Assembly: GCF_013375035.1 (NCBI RefSeq)
Contig: NZ_CP056032.1
Span: forward strand, 5,020,001 to 5,084,000
Source of the DNA: Spirosoma sp. KUDC1026
GTDB lineage: Bacteria > Bacteroidota > Bacteroidia > Cytophagales > Spirosomataceae
Length of the DNA stretch: 64,000 nucleotides
Direction of reading: 5' to 3'
The notes below the pieces were generated by a model. The model worked only from the letters and a program-made list of their open reading frames with translations. It ran no database searches and was not told the DNA's origin. The translations under genes were made by a program, and so were the position numbers. Below are positions 9,931 through 17,849 of the stretch, piece after piece; the first letter of the stretch is position 1; every line of letters starts with the position of its first letter.

Positions 9931-11142
9931 ATGAACAAGGGCCTTCTTCAGCGTATCGAAGCATACGTAACACAGTTGTTCGGCGAGAGTGCTAGCCCGC
10001 TCCCCTACCACTCGCTGGCGCACACGCGGGACGTTGTCAGGGCGGCCAAAACGCTGGCGGATCATTACCGGCTCAGCGACGAGCTTTATCTGGCGGTTAT
10101 GACGGCCGCCTGGTTTCACGATACGGGTTACGTACTGGCCAGACCCGAGCAGCATGAAGAAAAAAGCGCGGAGATAGCCGCTGAATTTCTACGCGAGAAT
10201 ACGGCTTCCACAGCGTTGATCGAGAAGGTACAGCAGTGTATTCTGGCGACTCGAATGCCGCAGTCACCGATCGATCTGCCGGAGGAAATTATCTGCGACG
10301 CCGATCTGTTTCACCTCGGCAATGCCGATTATAAGGAACGTAGTAAGCAGCTGCGGACGGAACTGGAGCAGCTGAAAGGCCACGACATTCCGGGGAAGGC
10401 ATGGCGTCAGGGGAACATTGATTTCCTGAAAAATCACCGCTACTTCACCGACTACGCCCGAACGATTCAGGACGCCGGGAAAGCCGACAATCTGCGTCAG
10501 CTGGAGGATAAGAAGGCCGAGAAAGAACAGAAGTCGTCACCGGCTCCGGCTACGCCCCAGCCCATCGAAGCGAATCAAAGTCAGCCCAAAAGCGAGAAGA
10601 AAAACAAGGACAGTAAGCCGGACCGGGGGGTCGAAACGATGTTCCGAACGACCTCCACGAATCACCTGCGCCTGAGCGAGATTGCCGATAGTAAAGCCAA
10701 CATCATGATCTCGGTTAACTCCATCATGATTTCGGTCGTGGTGTCGGTTCTGTCACACCGGCTGGAAGAAAATCCCCACCTGGTGTTACCCACGACGCTG
10801 TTCCTGATCACCTCACTGATGACCATCATTTTTGCGATTCTGGCGACGCGCCCCAACGTAACCAGGGGCACGTTCAGCAAAGAAGATATTCAGCATCAGA
10901 AAGCGAACCTGCTCTTCTTCGGCAATTTCTACAACATGAGCTTGGAAGAGTACGAAATGGGCATCAACGCCATGATGAACGACAGCGAATTTCTGTACGG
11001 CAGTATGACCCGAGACATCTACTACCTGGGTGTAGTGCTGGGGCGGAAGTACAAGCTACTGCGCATTACCTACAATATTTTCATGTTTGGCTTTATCGTA
11101 TCGGTACTGGCCTTCCTCGCCGTTTTTCTGATATACGATTAA
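9931..11142 (+). CDS. HD-domain protein fused to Pycsar-effector-type membrane domain (DUF5706)
   Basis: 403 residues. Residues 1-190 are an HD phosphohydrolase domain: YHSLAHTRDVV (H27, H31), the WFHD pair at 62-63 and ICDADLFHLG (Asp near 124), so the metal ligands are intact. A charged Lys/Pro/Gln linker follows (about 195-235). The C-terminal part matches DUF5706, the transmembrane effector domain of Pycsar anti-phage systems: TTSTNHLRLSEIADSKANIM, two helices near 250-300, then RDIYYLGVVLGRKYKLLR and a last helix. In Pycsar this domain responds to cCMP/cUMP and damages the inner membrane. No pyrimidine cyclase gene is seen in the window. It is 26 bp after the phosphoesterase-barrel gene and 12 bp before the PAP2 gene. 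Domain calls are strong; defence function is inference. Confidence 0.85.
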   Translation: MNKGLLQRIEAYVTQLFGESASPLPYHSLAHTRDVVRAAKTLADHYRLSDELYLAVMTAAWFHDTGYVLARPEQHEEKSAEIAAEFLRENTASTALIEKVQQCILATRMPQSPIDLPEEIICDADLFHLGNADYKERSKQLRTELEQLKGHDIPGKAWRQGNIDFLKNHRYFTDYARTIQDAGKADNLRQLEDKKAEKEQKSSPAPATPQPIEANQSQPKSEKKNKDSKPDRGVETMFRTTSTNHLRLSEIADSKANIMISVNSIMISVVVSVLSHRLEENPHLVLPTTLFLITSLMTIIFAILATRPNVTRGTFSKEDIQHQKANLLFFGNFYNMSLEEYEMGINAMMNDSEFLYGSMTRDIYYLGVVLGRKYKLLRITYNIFMFGFIVSVLAFLAVFLIYD

Positions 11143-11154
11143 TAGTTTTTGTTT

Positions 11155-12039
11155 ATGCGTCAGTTACCAACACTACGTTTTTCGCTTCGTTTTCTGGGAT
11201 TATTTGTGCTGTCAGGCCAGATGATTGGTTCGGCACTGGCCCAGGATAGTACGGCGACGGTGTTATCCACAGACAGTCTAATTGTCAAAAAATCCATTTT
11301 CCAGCGGGGCATCATTGGCCGCATCGCGACGGATGGGGTGAACGTCTTTAGTACGATCGGGCGCACCTACGCCCAGCCAGTCCACTGGCAGAAACGGGAC
11401 TTTCTCCGGCTCGGTGGAACCCTGGCCATTTCGGCCTCGGCGCTGCTGGTTGAAAAGCAGCTCTTTTCGTTCATGGAGCGCAACCACACCCCAGCCCTTG
11501 ATCGATTACAGGAAGTGGGGTTTACGCTGGGCAGACCTCAGCTAAATTACCCGATTATGCTGGCCCTCTGGGGCAGTGGGGTCGTGTTCAACAACGACTG
11601 GCTCCGCGATACGGGAATTATGGTGATCGCGTCCGTCACTACGTCGGGAATCATTCAGACCATTTCCAAGGAAGTCGTCGGACGTCCGCGTCCGCAGGCG
11701 GGTGAGGGGAACCTCCTTTTGAAACCCTTTGGCGGTCCGTCTTACCACTCGTTTCCATCCGGGCACGCTACGTTATCGACCGCTACATTCTGGATACTGG
11801 CCCATCAGGTCAAGCCTGTGCCCCTGAAAATCGTCTTTTACGCCCTCCCGGTCATTACGGGAGCCTCCCGTGTCTATGTCGGTGCGCACTGGCTGTCTGA
11901 CGTATTACTGGGAACGGCTCTGGGCGTGGCTTGCGCGGAAAGCGTCATCCGGCTTTACCCCAAAATCAAGGCGAACCGCAATCGGTCAATCAGCGTACTT
12001 CCGGGTCTGAACAGCGCCAGAATTACGGTGAGGCTTTAG
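11155..12039 (+). CDS. PAP2-family membrane-associated phosphatase
   Basis: About 294 residues from the ATG at 11155 (a TTG two codons earlier is in frame). An N-terminal signal/anchor ends at SALAQ. The three PAP2 phosphatase motifs are all present: KEVVGRPRP, FPSGHATLS and SRVYVGAHWLSDV, giving the catalytic Arg and two His. Enzymes of this group dephosphorylate lipid phosphates such as undecaprenyl pyrophosphate or phosphatidic acid at the outer face of the inner membrane. Last gene of the operon beginning with the GAF protein; together with the metallophosphoesterase-barrel and the HD domain it makes three putative phosphohydrolases in one transcript. Confidence 0.9.
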   Translation: MRQLPTLRFSLRFLGLFVLSGQMIGSALAQDSTATVLSTDSLIVKKSIFQRGIIGRIATDGVNVFSTIGRTYAQPVHWQKRDFLRLGGTLAISASALLVEKQLFSFMERNHTPALDRLQEVGFTLGRPQLNYPIMLALWGSGVVFNNDWLRDTGIMVIASVTTSGIIQTISKEVVGRPRPQAGEGNLLLKPFGGPSYHSFPSGHATLSTATFWILAHQVKPVPLKIVFYALPVITGASRVYVGAHWLSDVLLGTALGVACAESVIRLYPKIKANRNRSISVLPGLNSARITVRL

Positions 12040-12088
12040 CACAGTTACCCGCAGACGAAGCGAGTGATATCAGGATACGTACCAGCTA

Positions 12089-12595
12089 TTAAAACACCGG
12101 ATGTTTTTTTACATAACTCTTCTCCTGATTTCGTAGAGCAACGTTTGTCATAATATCATTCTCATGCTTTTTCATCGTCACCCGAAACCAATCACGAGCG
12201 GGGATAAATCGCTCGGAATGAAACTCCAACCGAATAAATAGATCGTCGGAAGGTTCCCGATCTCCGGAAAGTAACTGACTCAATTTGCTCTTATGGATAG
12301 ACAATTCAGCCGCTATTTCATTTTTCTTTTTCGGCTGTAACTCCACATAAGACTTCAGGAAGTAAGCGAAACTCTTTTGGGGGTCAAACTTATCTTCCTT
12401 GATATAATCTTCAATCTGAAATTTCAGTTGCAGTAGCTTTCCACGTAATTTCTCAACGTCGGTCAGATTGGCTCTCCGCTTCTGAAGAGCAACCGCTAAT
12501 TCTTCATCGGCCTGCTGCTGCTCCTTACCGTTCATCTGATCTGGAAAGAAGAAACCATCTACTACTTCTTCAGGAGCTATCGTATTAAGGTTCAT
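12089..12595 (-). CDS. Helix-turn-helix (XRE-like) regulator, antitoxin-type
   Basis: 168 residues from the ATG at 12595; an in-frame upstream start at 12622 would overlap the preceding gene more. The C-terminal part holds an HTH: KNEIAAELSIHKSKLSQLL followed by SGDREPSDDLFIRLEFHS, a pattern seen in HigA/XRE-type DNA-binding proteins; the N-terminal half is helical and acidic. The start overlaps the end of the GNAT-like gene by 11 bp, so the two form a translationally coupled pair in the usual toxin-antitoxin geometry. If it autoregulates, the palindrome at 13082-13102 is the obvious operator. Whether this pair is a true toxin-antitoxin system is inference. Confidence 0.75.
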   Translation of the reverse strand: MNLNTIAPEEVVDGFFFPDQMNGKEQQQADEELAVALQKRRANLTDVEKLRGKLLQLKFQIEDYIKEDKFDPQKSFAYFLKSYVELQPKKKNEIAAELSIHKSKLSQLLSGDREPSDDLFIRLEFHSERFIPARDWFRVTMKKHENDIMTNVALRNQEKSYVKKHPVF

Positions 12596-13064
12596 TATCG
12601 ATGTAGGTTTGTATAAGATCATAGAGATTGCTGCCGTCCAGATACAATTGCCGACCCGCTGCTGCCATGTTGTATTTTACCTGATAATGCCGGGCCAAGG
12701 TCGTCTTAGGTATCAATGATACTGCCGCTTCAGCACCATATTTTCTTAACGACAACCGGCACGCCCAAGCAATCAGACAGCCCGCAATCCGATCATACTG
12801 TTTACTGGACCCAACGTTATCTATCCGGCTGGCAATCAGTTTAATTTCTAACCGGCTTTCCGATGGGTAGTCAATCAACGCTAGTACGCCAAGTATCTCT
12901 TTGCTGTCCTCCAACCTCAATTTTCACAGGTCGGCCTCCTCAATACCTCTCCAGTTAAAAGAGAAGTCCTTTTGGGTTAGCTTTTTCGCATCACTGACCG
13001 TTACTAACTCAATAACAGCCCTAACGGCTTTCGGTGGATCTGTAGCCGTATCCAGTAGGTACAT
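12585..13064 (-). pseudogene. GNAT-like protein with an in-frame TGA (candidate toxin partner)
   Basis: Reading on the minus strand from the ATG at 13064 gives 46 codons starting MYLLDTATDPPKAVRAVIEL and ending EEADL, then a TGA at 12926-12924, then the same frame continues for 112 more codons (KLRLEDSKEILGVLALIDY ... DRIAGCLIAWACRLSLRKYG ... IPKTTLARHYQVKYNM) to a TAA at 12585. The two parts together make one protein of about 159 residues resembling GNAT-fold proteins encoded next to HTH proteins in Bacteroidota (RIAGCLIAWAC resembles an acetyl-CoA-site helix). A single change TGG to TGA would explain it. Restart at the TTG at 12920 could still make the C-terminal part. Confidence 0.7.
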
Positions 13065-13081
13065 ACTGTGTCTTTTTCACG

Positions 13082-13121
13082 AATTTACAAAAATTGTAAA
13101 TTTTATTCAAGTCTGTAAATT
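13082..13121. promoter_or_regulatory. Palindromic operator candidate ahead of the GNAT/HTH pair
   Basis: A perfect inverted repeat AATTTACAA / TTGTAAATT with a 3-base spacer occupies 13082-13102, and a further half site TGTAAATT is at 13114-13121. The palindrome begins 18 bases upstream of the ATG of the GNAT-like gene, where an autoregulating HTH antitoxin would bind. The remaining bases up to 13326 show no gene. Confidence 0.6.
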
Positions 13122-13326
13122 TTCAACAATCGCCTGTAGCCCTAAAAGCAAAACGGCACTATATCCGTTTTGTCTGGATGTAGTGCCGATCATGTATATT
13201 ATGACTTTACAGATTCGGAGATGTCTTACTGGGAGCAATCACGGCGGTTCCAATCTTGGTTCCTTTGCTACTTCGTTCGGGTTCCATTACCTGAAATGAT
13301 AAGCTCGTTCCACTAACAAAATCAGT

Positions 13327-13947
13327 CTAAAACTGGTAGCTCACATAGACTGCATGCAGGGGTTCAGCAAATAGTATATGAGTACGGGCGAAGTAACTTC
13401 CAACGTTATCAATGCTTCCGTTCTGATCCTGGAATTGATAAACTAAGTGACTTTCTAGAGTGAAGCTAACGTGATTGCCAACATAATAACGTCCACCAAC
13501 AAAACCCGCAACTCCAAAACTGGTATCGTTCTGACGGGTTACTACTATTCCAGTGGTAGTTGATTTTGTTCTAGCTGTCCTATAGCTAAAATAAGGCTCA
13601 AGACCATAGAGGACGGAAAAGTGACCGTACATTTTTTGCCGTTCAAAGCCTAAAGCTAGTTTAATACTAGAGTCTTTGGCATCAGCTCCTGAACCTCCTG
13701 GTCCTGACACGAATCGAGGTAATAGCTTAAACCGTAGCGCCTGGCGACCATTTTCTGTTTGAAAGTTCCGTTTAACGATATAACCAAACGCATCTTTCGA
13801 CTTATCAGCAAGCGGAAGCAAATCAATACCAATTTCCCACTTGTAAAACGGTACAGCCTTCAGGCTAGTCATGGGCTCGGCACTTTCTTGAGCCGATGAA
13901 ACGAATGGGAGTAGAAGAACTGATACTAAGAAAAGAGCTTTTCTCAT
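13327..13947 (-). CDS. Exported beta-barrel-like hypothetical protein
   Basis: 206 residues starting with a clear signal peptide (MRKALFLVSVLLLPFVSSAQ). The mature part has alternating amphipathic strands (KWEIGIDLLPLAD, RFKLLPRF, HFSVLYGLEPYFSYRT, FGVAGFVGGRYYVGNHVSF) and a C-terminal aromatic strand AVYVSYQF, which is the usual appearance of a small outer-membrane beta-barrel of Bacteroidota. No specific family recognised. It stands alone between the GNAT/HTH pair and the IS3 left end, 26 bp from the latter; it may have been carried with the accessory island. Confidence 0.65.
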   Translation of the reverse strand: MRKALFLVSVLLLPFVSSAQESAEPMTSLKAVPFYKWEIGIDLLPLADKSKDAFGYIVKRNFQTENGRQALRFKLLPRFVSGPGGSGADAKDSSIKLALGFERQKMYGHFSVLYGLEPYFSYRTARTKSTTTGIVVTRQNDTSFGVAGFVGGRYYVGNHVSFTLESHLVYQFQDQNGSIDNVGSYFARTHILFAEPLHAVYVSYQF

Positions 13948-14094
13948 TGAGGCAAAATTGATATATGTGGATTTGTATTAACCCCCTGAATGGCTGGACA
14001 AAATTGCAAAAACAGTTTAGTCCTTTTAAGTAATTAGACAAAATTAGGTTAATACAAGTATGTTTCGGTTCTTCGCTTTAAAAACAAGCTAGCT

Positions 14095-15107
14095 TTGGGA
14101 AAACCGCGCACTATCGAACTCCAACCCGCCGAACGGCAAGCCCTTGAACAAGCGTTTCGCAGCGACACCTCCCATGCCTTTCGCCAACGTTGCCAGATCG
14201 TCTTGTTCAAAAGTGAGGGCCGTACCTCCAAAGAAGTTGCTCAACTCGTTAAACAGCACTATGTCTCGGTCAATGCCTGGTTAAACCGTTATCAACAAGC
14301 GGGACTCAACGGCCTGCGGACCAAACCCGGACGAGGGCGTAAAGCCCTGCTTGACAAGCAAACCGATGCCACTTTAGTACGACAGGTAGTGCAGAACGAA
14401 CGGCAGCGACTGAATCAGGCTAAAGCGCAGATTGAGTCTCGAACGGGTCGTTCCATGAGCCTAAAGACCTTGCAACGCTTTTTAAAAAACTTGACGGTTC
14501 TTACCGACGCATCAGACTGAGACCCAAAAGCAAACCAAATGCTGAGTTGTACCAGGTTCGTTACGAGGCTCTTAGCTTGCTGGAAGAGCAAAGTCAGGCC
14601 GGAGTTATTGACCTCTTTTACGGCGATGAATCCAGCGTCAGCGAAGAAGGATACGTGCCCTACGGTTGGCAGTTTAAAGATGAATCGGTGCATATTGAGG
14701 TCGCAAAGGGCCAACGGCTGAATTGTTTTGGGATGATTTCGCGCCAGAATCAGTTGCACTATGCGACCACAAATGGCTCTATTACATCAGCTTTTGTCGT
14801 CAACCAGTTAGAAGAACTGTCTTGGCGGCTGTCCAAACCAACGGTAATCGTACTCGATAACGCCCGGATTCATACGTCCGATAAAGTTCGCCAACGGCTT
14901 GGAGACTGGCACCAACGGGGCTTATACCTGTTCTATCTGCCGCCTTACAGCCCCCATTTGAACTTGGCTGAACGACTTTGGAAAGAGCTGAAAGCGCGTT
15001 GGTTACGGCCTGAAGATTATCAGACCAGTAACACGTTGTTTTATGCCGTCTGGTTAGCATTAGCCGCTGTGGGTCAGGAATTGTTCATTCGATTCAGCGA
15101 TTTTTAG
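14095..15107 (+). CDS. IS630-family transposase, two frames joined by -1 frameshift
   Basis: Frame 1 (TTG at 14095 to TGA at 14520) encodes an N-terminal helix-turn-helix region (RTSKEVAQLVKQHYVSVNAWLNRYQQAGLNGL) of about 141 residues. Frame 2 is open from before 14491 to 15107 and carries the DDE catalytic core: YGDESSVSEEG, VIVLDNARIHTS and LNLAERLWKELKARW. Slipping back one base at A AAA AAC (14484-14490) fuses them as FLKKLDGSYRRIRLRPKSK and continues into YQVRYEALSLL, giving about 337 residues, the normal length of the family. No stop interrupts the fused frame. Cuts and inserts its own element at TA sites. Confidence 0.88.
14484..14490 (+). other. -1 programmed frameshift heptamer A AAA AAC (IS630)
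   Basis: The heptamer is exactly in phase with frame 1 (codons TTA-AAA-AAC), the classical X XXY YYZ arrangement. A -1 slip leads straight into the frame encoding the DDE domain, 30 bases before frame 1 would stop. No obvious stimulatory stem-loop was found by eye. Confidence 0.75.
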
Positions 15108-15145
15108 TCAAACTAATTTTGTCGCATTACTTACATTCAGATACC

Positions 15146-16350
15146 ATGAGCAAAGTAAGGCGGAGTTTTACTCCCGAAGACCGCTACTCCATCGTCCAGG
15201 AAGCCATCCGTAACGGCCATTCCGAGACTTCTCGCAAGTACAATTTATCCCCTTCGTTGCTACGCAGGTGGCGATTGGAATATTTGAGCAAAGGCAAAGA
15301 AGGCCTGAAAGATTCCTATGCACGGGTTGATCCTCAACTGCGAGCACTCGAAGAGGAGAATGAACGCCTGAAGCGGATTGTGGCAAAACAAGCGTTGGAA
15401 CTCGAGATCAAGAGTGAGCTTCTAAAAAAAACGCCTATTCTCTCCCGGAGAAGCTAGCACTCATAAAACAGTTCGAAAATCGAGTAAGTCGTACCCTGTT
15501 ATGCCAGTGGTTTAGCGTGCCTCGGAGCGTGTCTTACTACCAACCTCAATCAGGTAGGCCTGGAGCACGACCCAGCCAGGTAACCATGAAGCTGGATGGA
15601 TCGCGGGTAGACAATCAACTGGTAGTGAACAGTATTCGGCAATTGCTGGATATTGAGTTCAATGCTCTTGGCTATGAGTACATCACCCACGAGTTGAAAA
15701 AAGAATATTTGATCAACAAGAAAAAGGTGTATCGACTCATGCAAGAGCACAATTTACTGCTAGGCAAAGTAATCCGACCGACGGGCAAGCGGGAATTTGT
15801 TAAATTCAGACGAATTGTAGCGACCAAGCCCTTGGAATACCTGTGCTGGGATATCAAATACGTCTGGGTGCAAGGGGAACGGCGGAATTACTATCTGTTG
15901 AGCGTCATTGATGTTTATAGCCGTAAAATTCTGGACTGGCTGTTCCAAAGCAGTATTCGTCAGATCGACTTAATCAATCTTTTTCGACGAATAAACCAGA
16001 GTCATGAACTGAAGGGCGTCATTTTGCGCAATGATAACGGCAGTCAGTTCATTGCTCACTCGGTACGCAACTTTTTGAAAAGCTCGGAGATCAAGCAGGA
16101 GTTCACTCATGTGGCCACCCCTGAAGAGAACTCATACATTGAAGCTTTTCACAGCATTCTGGAACATGATGTGATTGAGCCTAATGTATTTGGTAGCTAT
16201 TATGAGGCCAAAGAAATGTTAGGGCGTTATTTTTCCCATTACAATAATTATCGGTTGCACCGTTCGATTGGGTTTATAACACCCCAGCAAAAATGGGAAG
16301 AAGCACAAGTAACTTACGACACAACCTTTTCAGAAAATCTGTTCAGTTAA
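15146..16350 (+). CDS. IS3-family transposase OrfAB, joined by -1 frameshift
   Basis: OrfA runs from the ATG at 15146 to TAG at 15457 (103 residues) and has the IS3 HTH plus leucine-zipper pattern (RRSFTPEDRYSIVQEAIRNG, then LRALEEENERLKRIVAKQAL). OrfB is open from 15430 to 16350 and contains the rve integrase core with the DDE residues in WDIKYVW, ILRNDNGSQFI and NSYIEAFHSILEHDV, plus the HTH_21 segment before it. A -1 slip on the A8 run joins them as LLKKNAYSLPEKLALIKQF. Fused length about 400 residues, typical. Nothing is missing from the coding part, so the enzyme could be active, although the IS630 insertion separates it from its upstream promoter region. Confidence 0.88.
15424..15431 (+). 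other. -1 programmed frameshift site (A8 run, IS3)
   Basis: OrfA codons CTA-AAA-AAA place an A AAA AAA heptamer in phase inside an eight-A run, the usual slippery site of IS3-family OrfAB. OrfA stops 27 bases downstream; the -1 frame continues into OrfB without interruption. Confidence 0.75.
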
Positions 16351-16365
16351 TAGGGGGCTAAGACA

Positions 16366-16492
16366 TTGTTAATTGTTTCTCTACATATTTCAGCCCCAGT
16401 GAGTCAGGCCTAATCCAATAATCGTATTCAGGTTTGAAAGCCTTCGCGTTCAACGCAAAACAGCAGAAAAGAAGAAGCGCGGGAATCCTCAT
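16366..16492 (-). pseudogene. 5' fragment of an exported alpha/beta-hydrolase-like gene cut by IS3
   Basis: From an ATG at 16492 the minus strand reads MRIPALLLFCCFALNAKA (signal peptide), then FKPEYDYWIRPDSLGLKYVE and KQLT before running into the IS3 right end at 16365. The motif 'PDSLGLKY' near the mature N-terminus resembles exported alpha/beta hydrolases of Bacteroidota, though 42 residues are too few to be sure. The rest of the gene is not found on the other side of the IS3 element (the next gene there, ending at 13327, has its own signal peptide), so the 3' part has been lost. Confidence 0.55.
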
Positions 16493-16579
16493 ATTATAGA
16501 GCTTCAGAGTTGCTAAAAGTGCTACGATACTGGTATGTCTCGAGTTAGCAATTTCTAACCAAAGACATTAGTCGTAGAC

Positions 16580-17777
16580 TACTCTACCGGAAGATTTCTA
16601 CCGGGTAAGTTAGTTGCCACTTTAGCCATCGGTAAGCACGTTCTAAAGCGGCTTCCCAGACAGCGTACAGAGCAATGGGTTTGCCCATTAGCCAGTCTTG
16701 CAACTCATCTTTGCCCTTCCGGAAATAACTTAGACTCTTGTAACCGTGACCTTTCAGGGGAATCAATCGCACCTTGCGGTGATAATGATGACCCGCCACC
16801 AGACAAAAACCAAAGGCCATGGCTACCAGACCAATCAATTTCTTTAGCTTATCAAGCGATTGTAAATGAGAAGACTCCAGATCGAATCCGCGCGCTTTAA
16901 GGCTTTGGAAAAGCGTCTCAATTGACCATCGACGACGATACAACCTACCTAACTCATGGGCGTCTGGACTACCAATCAAATACAGTATCTCGTGCTTATC
17001 GAGTTGTTTAAGATAGACGTTGACCCACTGCCCATCCACCAGTACGTGTTGATAAAACCGCTGTTTGTGCGCCACTAATAAGTCATCCACTAGCCAACAT
17101 TCTCCGTTTCGCAACCGAATGGGGTGAGTTTTTGGCAAGCGAAGACAAAAAGGTATTTGCTTGTCGATGAGTACTTTAACCCACTTAGCTCCCACAAACT
17201 CTCGATCGGCTACCAGTAAACTGATCCGGGCCAGGCCCAATAAGTTAATAGTCTTTTCCAGCACATCGACTCGATCACTCACGGCGGAATTGCCGCTTTT
17301 GTTGTTGAGCAACTCCCAAAACAGAGGTACTGCGACCTCGCCACAGCGGGCTGTTATCATTAACACATTGACTTGACATTTGCCGAAATCCCATTCGGTA
17401 CGGTCTAGGCAAAGCGTGATTCGGCCACGAGGGATGAACAAGGTCAGTAGTAGAGCAATTCGATCATAGTCAAAGCGGTAATCAGTCAAAAAGGCCTGAA
17501 GTCGTCGTTCATTAGCTTGATTGGATCGATGGCTATTGAAGCCTTTAGCGATCTGAGGTAATTGCACATTCTTGGCGTGGATGAGCCCCGTGACAGCCCC
17601 TACAAAACACTTTTGACGGGCCAGATTAGTGGCTAGCGGCACAAGATCAAAATTTTTTTACCTTTGTAAAGACCTCCGGGTTCATCAGAGAAAGCTGGTT
17701 TTGGTTGGTTTGAGCACCTCAAAATTCAGCTTTTTCTGCTTTTCAAACCAGCCCCATCTTTTTCTTCCGGTAGAGTA
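16580..17777 (-). mobile_element. IS4-family insertion sequence with target-site duplication
   Basis: Ends TACTCTACCGGAAGA at 16580 and its exact reverse complement ending at 17777 flank a single transposase gene, about 1.2 kb in all. The sequence GTCGTAGAC lies directly outside both ends (16571-16579 and 17778-17786); the direct repeat can be extended to 11 bases depending on where the end is placed. This is the 9-12 bp duplication usual for IS4-family elements and indicates a simple, fairly recent insertion. Confidence 0.85.
16584..17642 (-). CDS. IS4-family transposase
   Basis: 352 residues from a GTG start at 17642. The catalytic triad is visible: CLDRTEWDFG (first Asp), LLVADREFVG (second Asp) and YRRRWSIETLFQSLK, which matches the IS4 Y-(2)-R-(3)-E-(6)-K signature exactly. 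The frame is intact and the stop lies within the left terminal repeat region, as often seen in compact IS. Functions only in transposition of its element. Confidence 0.92.
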   Translation of the reverse strand: MPLATNLARQKCFVGAVTGLIHAKNVQLPQIAKGFNSHRSNQANERRLQAFLTDYRFDYDRIALLLTLFIPRGRITLCLDRTEWDFGKCQVNVLMITARCGEVAVPLFWELLNNKSGNSAVSDRVDVLEKTINLLGLARISLLVADREFVGAKWVKVLIDKQIPFCLRLPKTHPIRLRNGECWLVDDLLVAHKQRFYQHVLVDGQWVNVYLKQLDKHEILYLIGSPDAHELGRLYRRRWSIETLFQSLKARGFDLESSHLQSLDKLKKLIGLVAMAFGFCLVAGHHYHRKVRLIPLKGHGYKSLSYFRKGKDELQDWLMGKPIALYAVWEAALERAYRWLKWQLTYPVEIFR

Positions 17778-17849
17778 GTCGTAGACACACAAGTTGGGAT
17801 TTATTTCGATTTATATCTACTAATCAGCCGTCTACAGTTTAACATCCGG

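Larger units (their letters stand above)
14033..15127 (+). mobile_element. IS630-family insertion sequence nested in the IS3 leader
   Basis: About 1095 bp bounded by TA dinucleotides at 14031-14032 and 15128-15129, as expected for IS630 (Tc1/mariner-like) insertion into TA. The terminal inverted repeats share the core GACAAAATTAG and match at 16 of the first 20 positions. Removing the element with one TA rejoins the IS3 leader directly to orfA. Both transposase frames and all three acidic catalytic residues are present, so it may be functional. Confidence 0.8.
13974..16365 (+). mobile_element. IS3-family insertion sequence interrupted by an IS630 element
   Basis: The left terminus TGTATTAACCCCCT at 13974 matches the reverse complement of the right terminus at 16352-16365 at 12 of 14 positions, and similarity continues inward for about 30 bp with an indel; both ends obey the TG...CA rule of IS3 elements. 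The transposase frames (15146-16350) sit at the right. An IS630 element lies between the left end and orfA. Without it the IS3 copy would be about 1295 bp, a normal length. No matching direct repeat is seen next to the ends, and the right end cuts into a gene, so a deletion next to the element is likely. Confidence 0.8.

Noticed and set aside
12901..13299. 132-codon plus-strand frame opposite the GNAT-like gene
   Set aside because: Covers the operator palindrome and lacks protein character; the minus-strand reading explains the region better.
13948..13973. Apparent in-frame continuation of the cut hydrolase fragment into the beta-barrel gene on the other side of IS3
   Set aside because: The frame match is by chance: the barrel gene has its own start and signal peptide, which would not occur inside a hydrolase.
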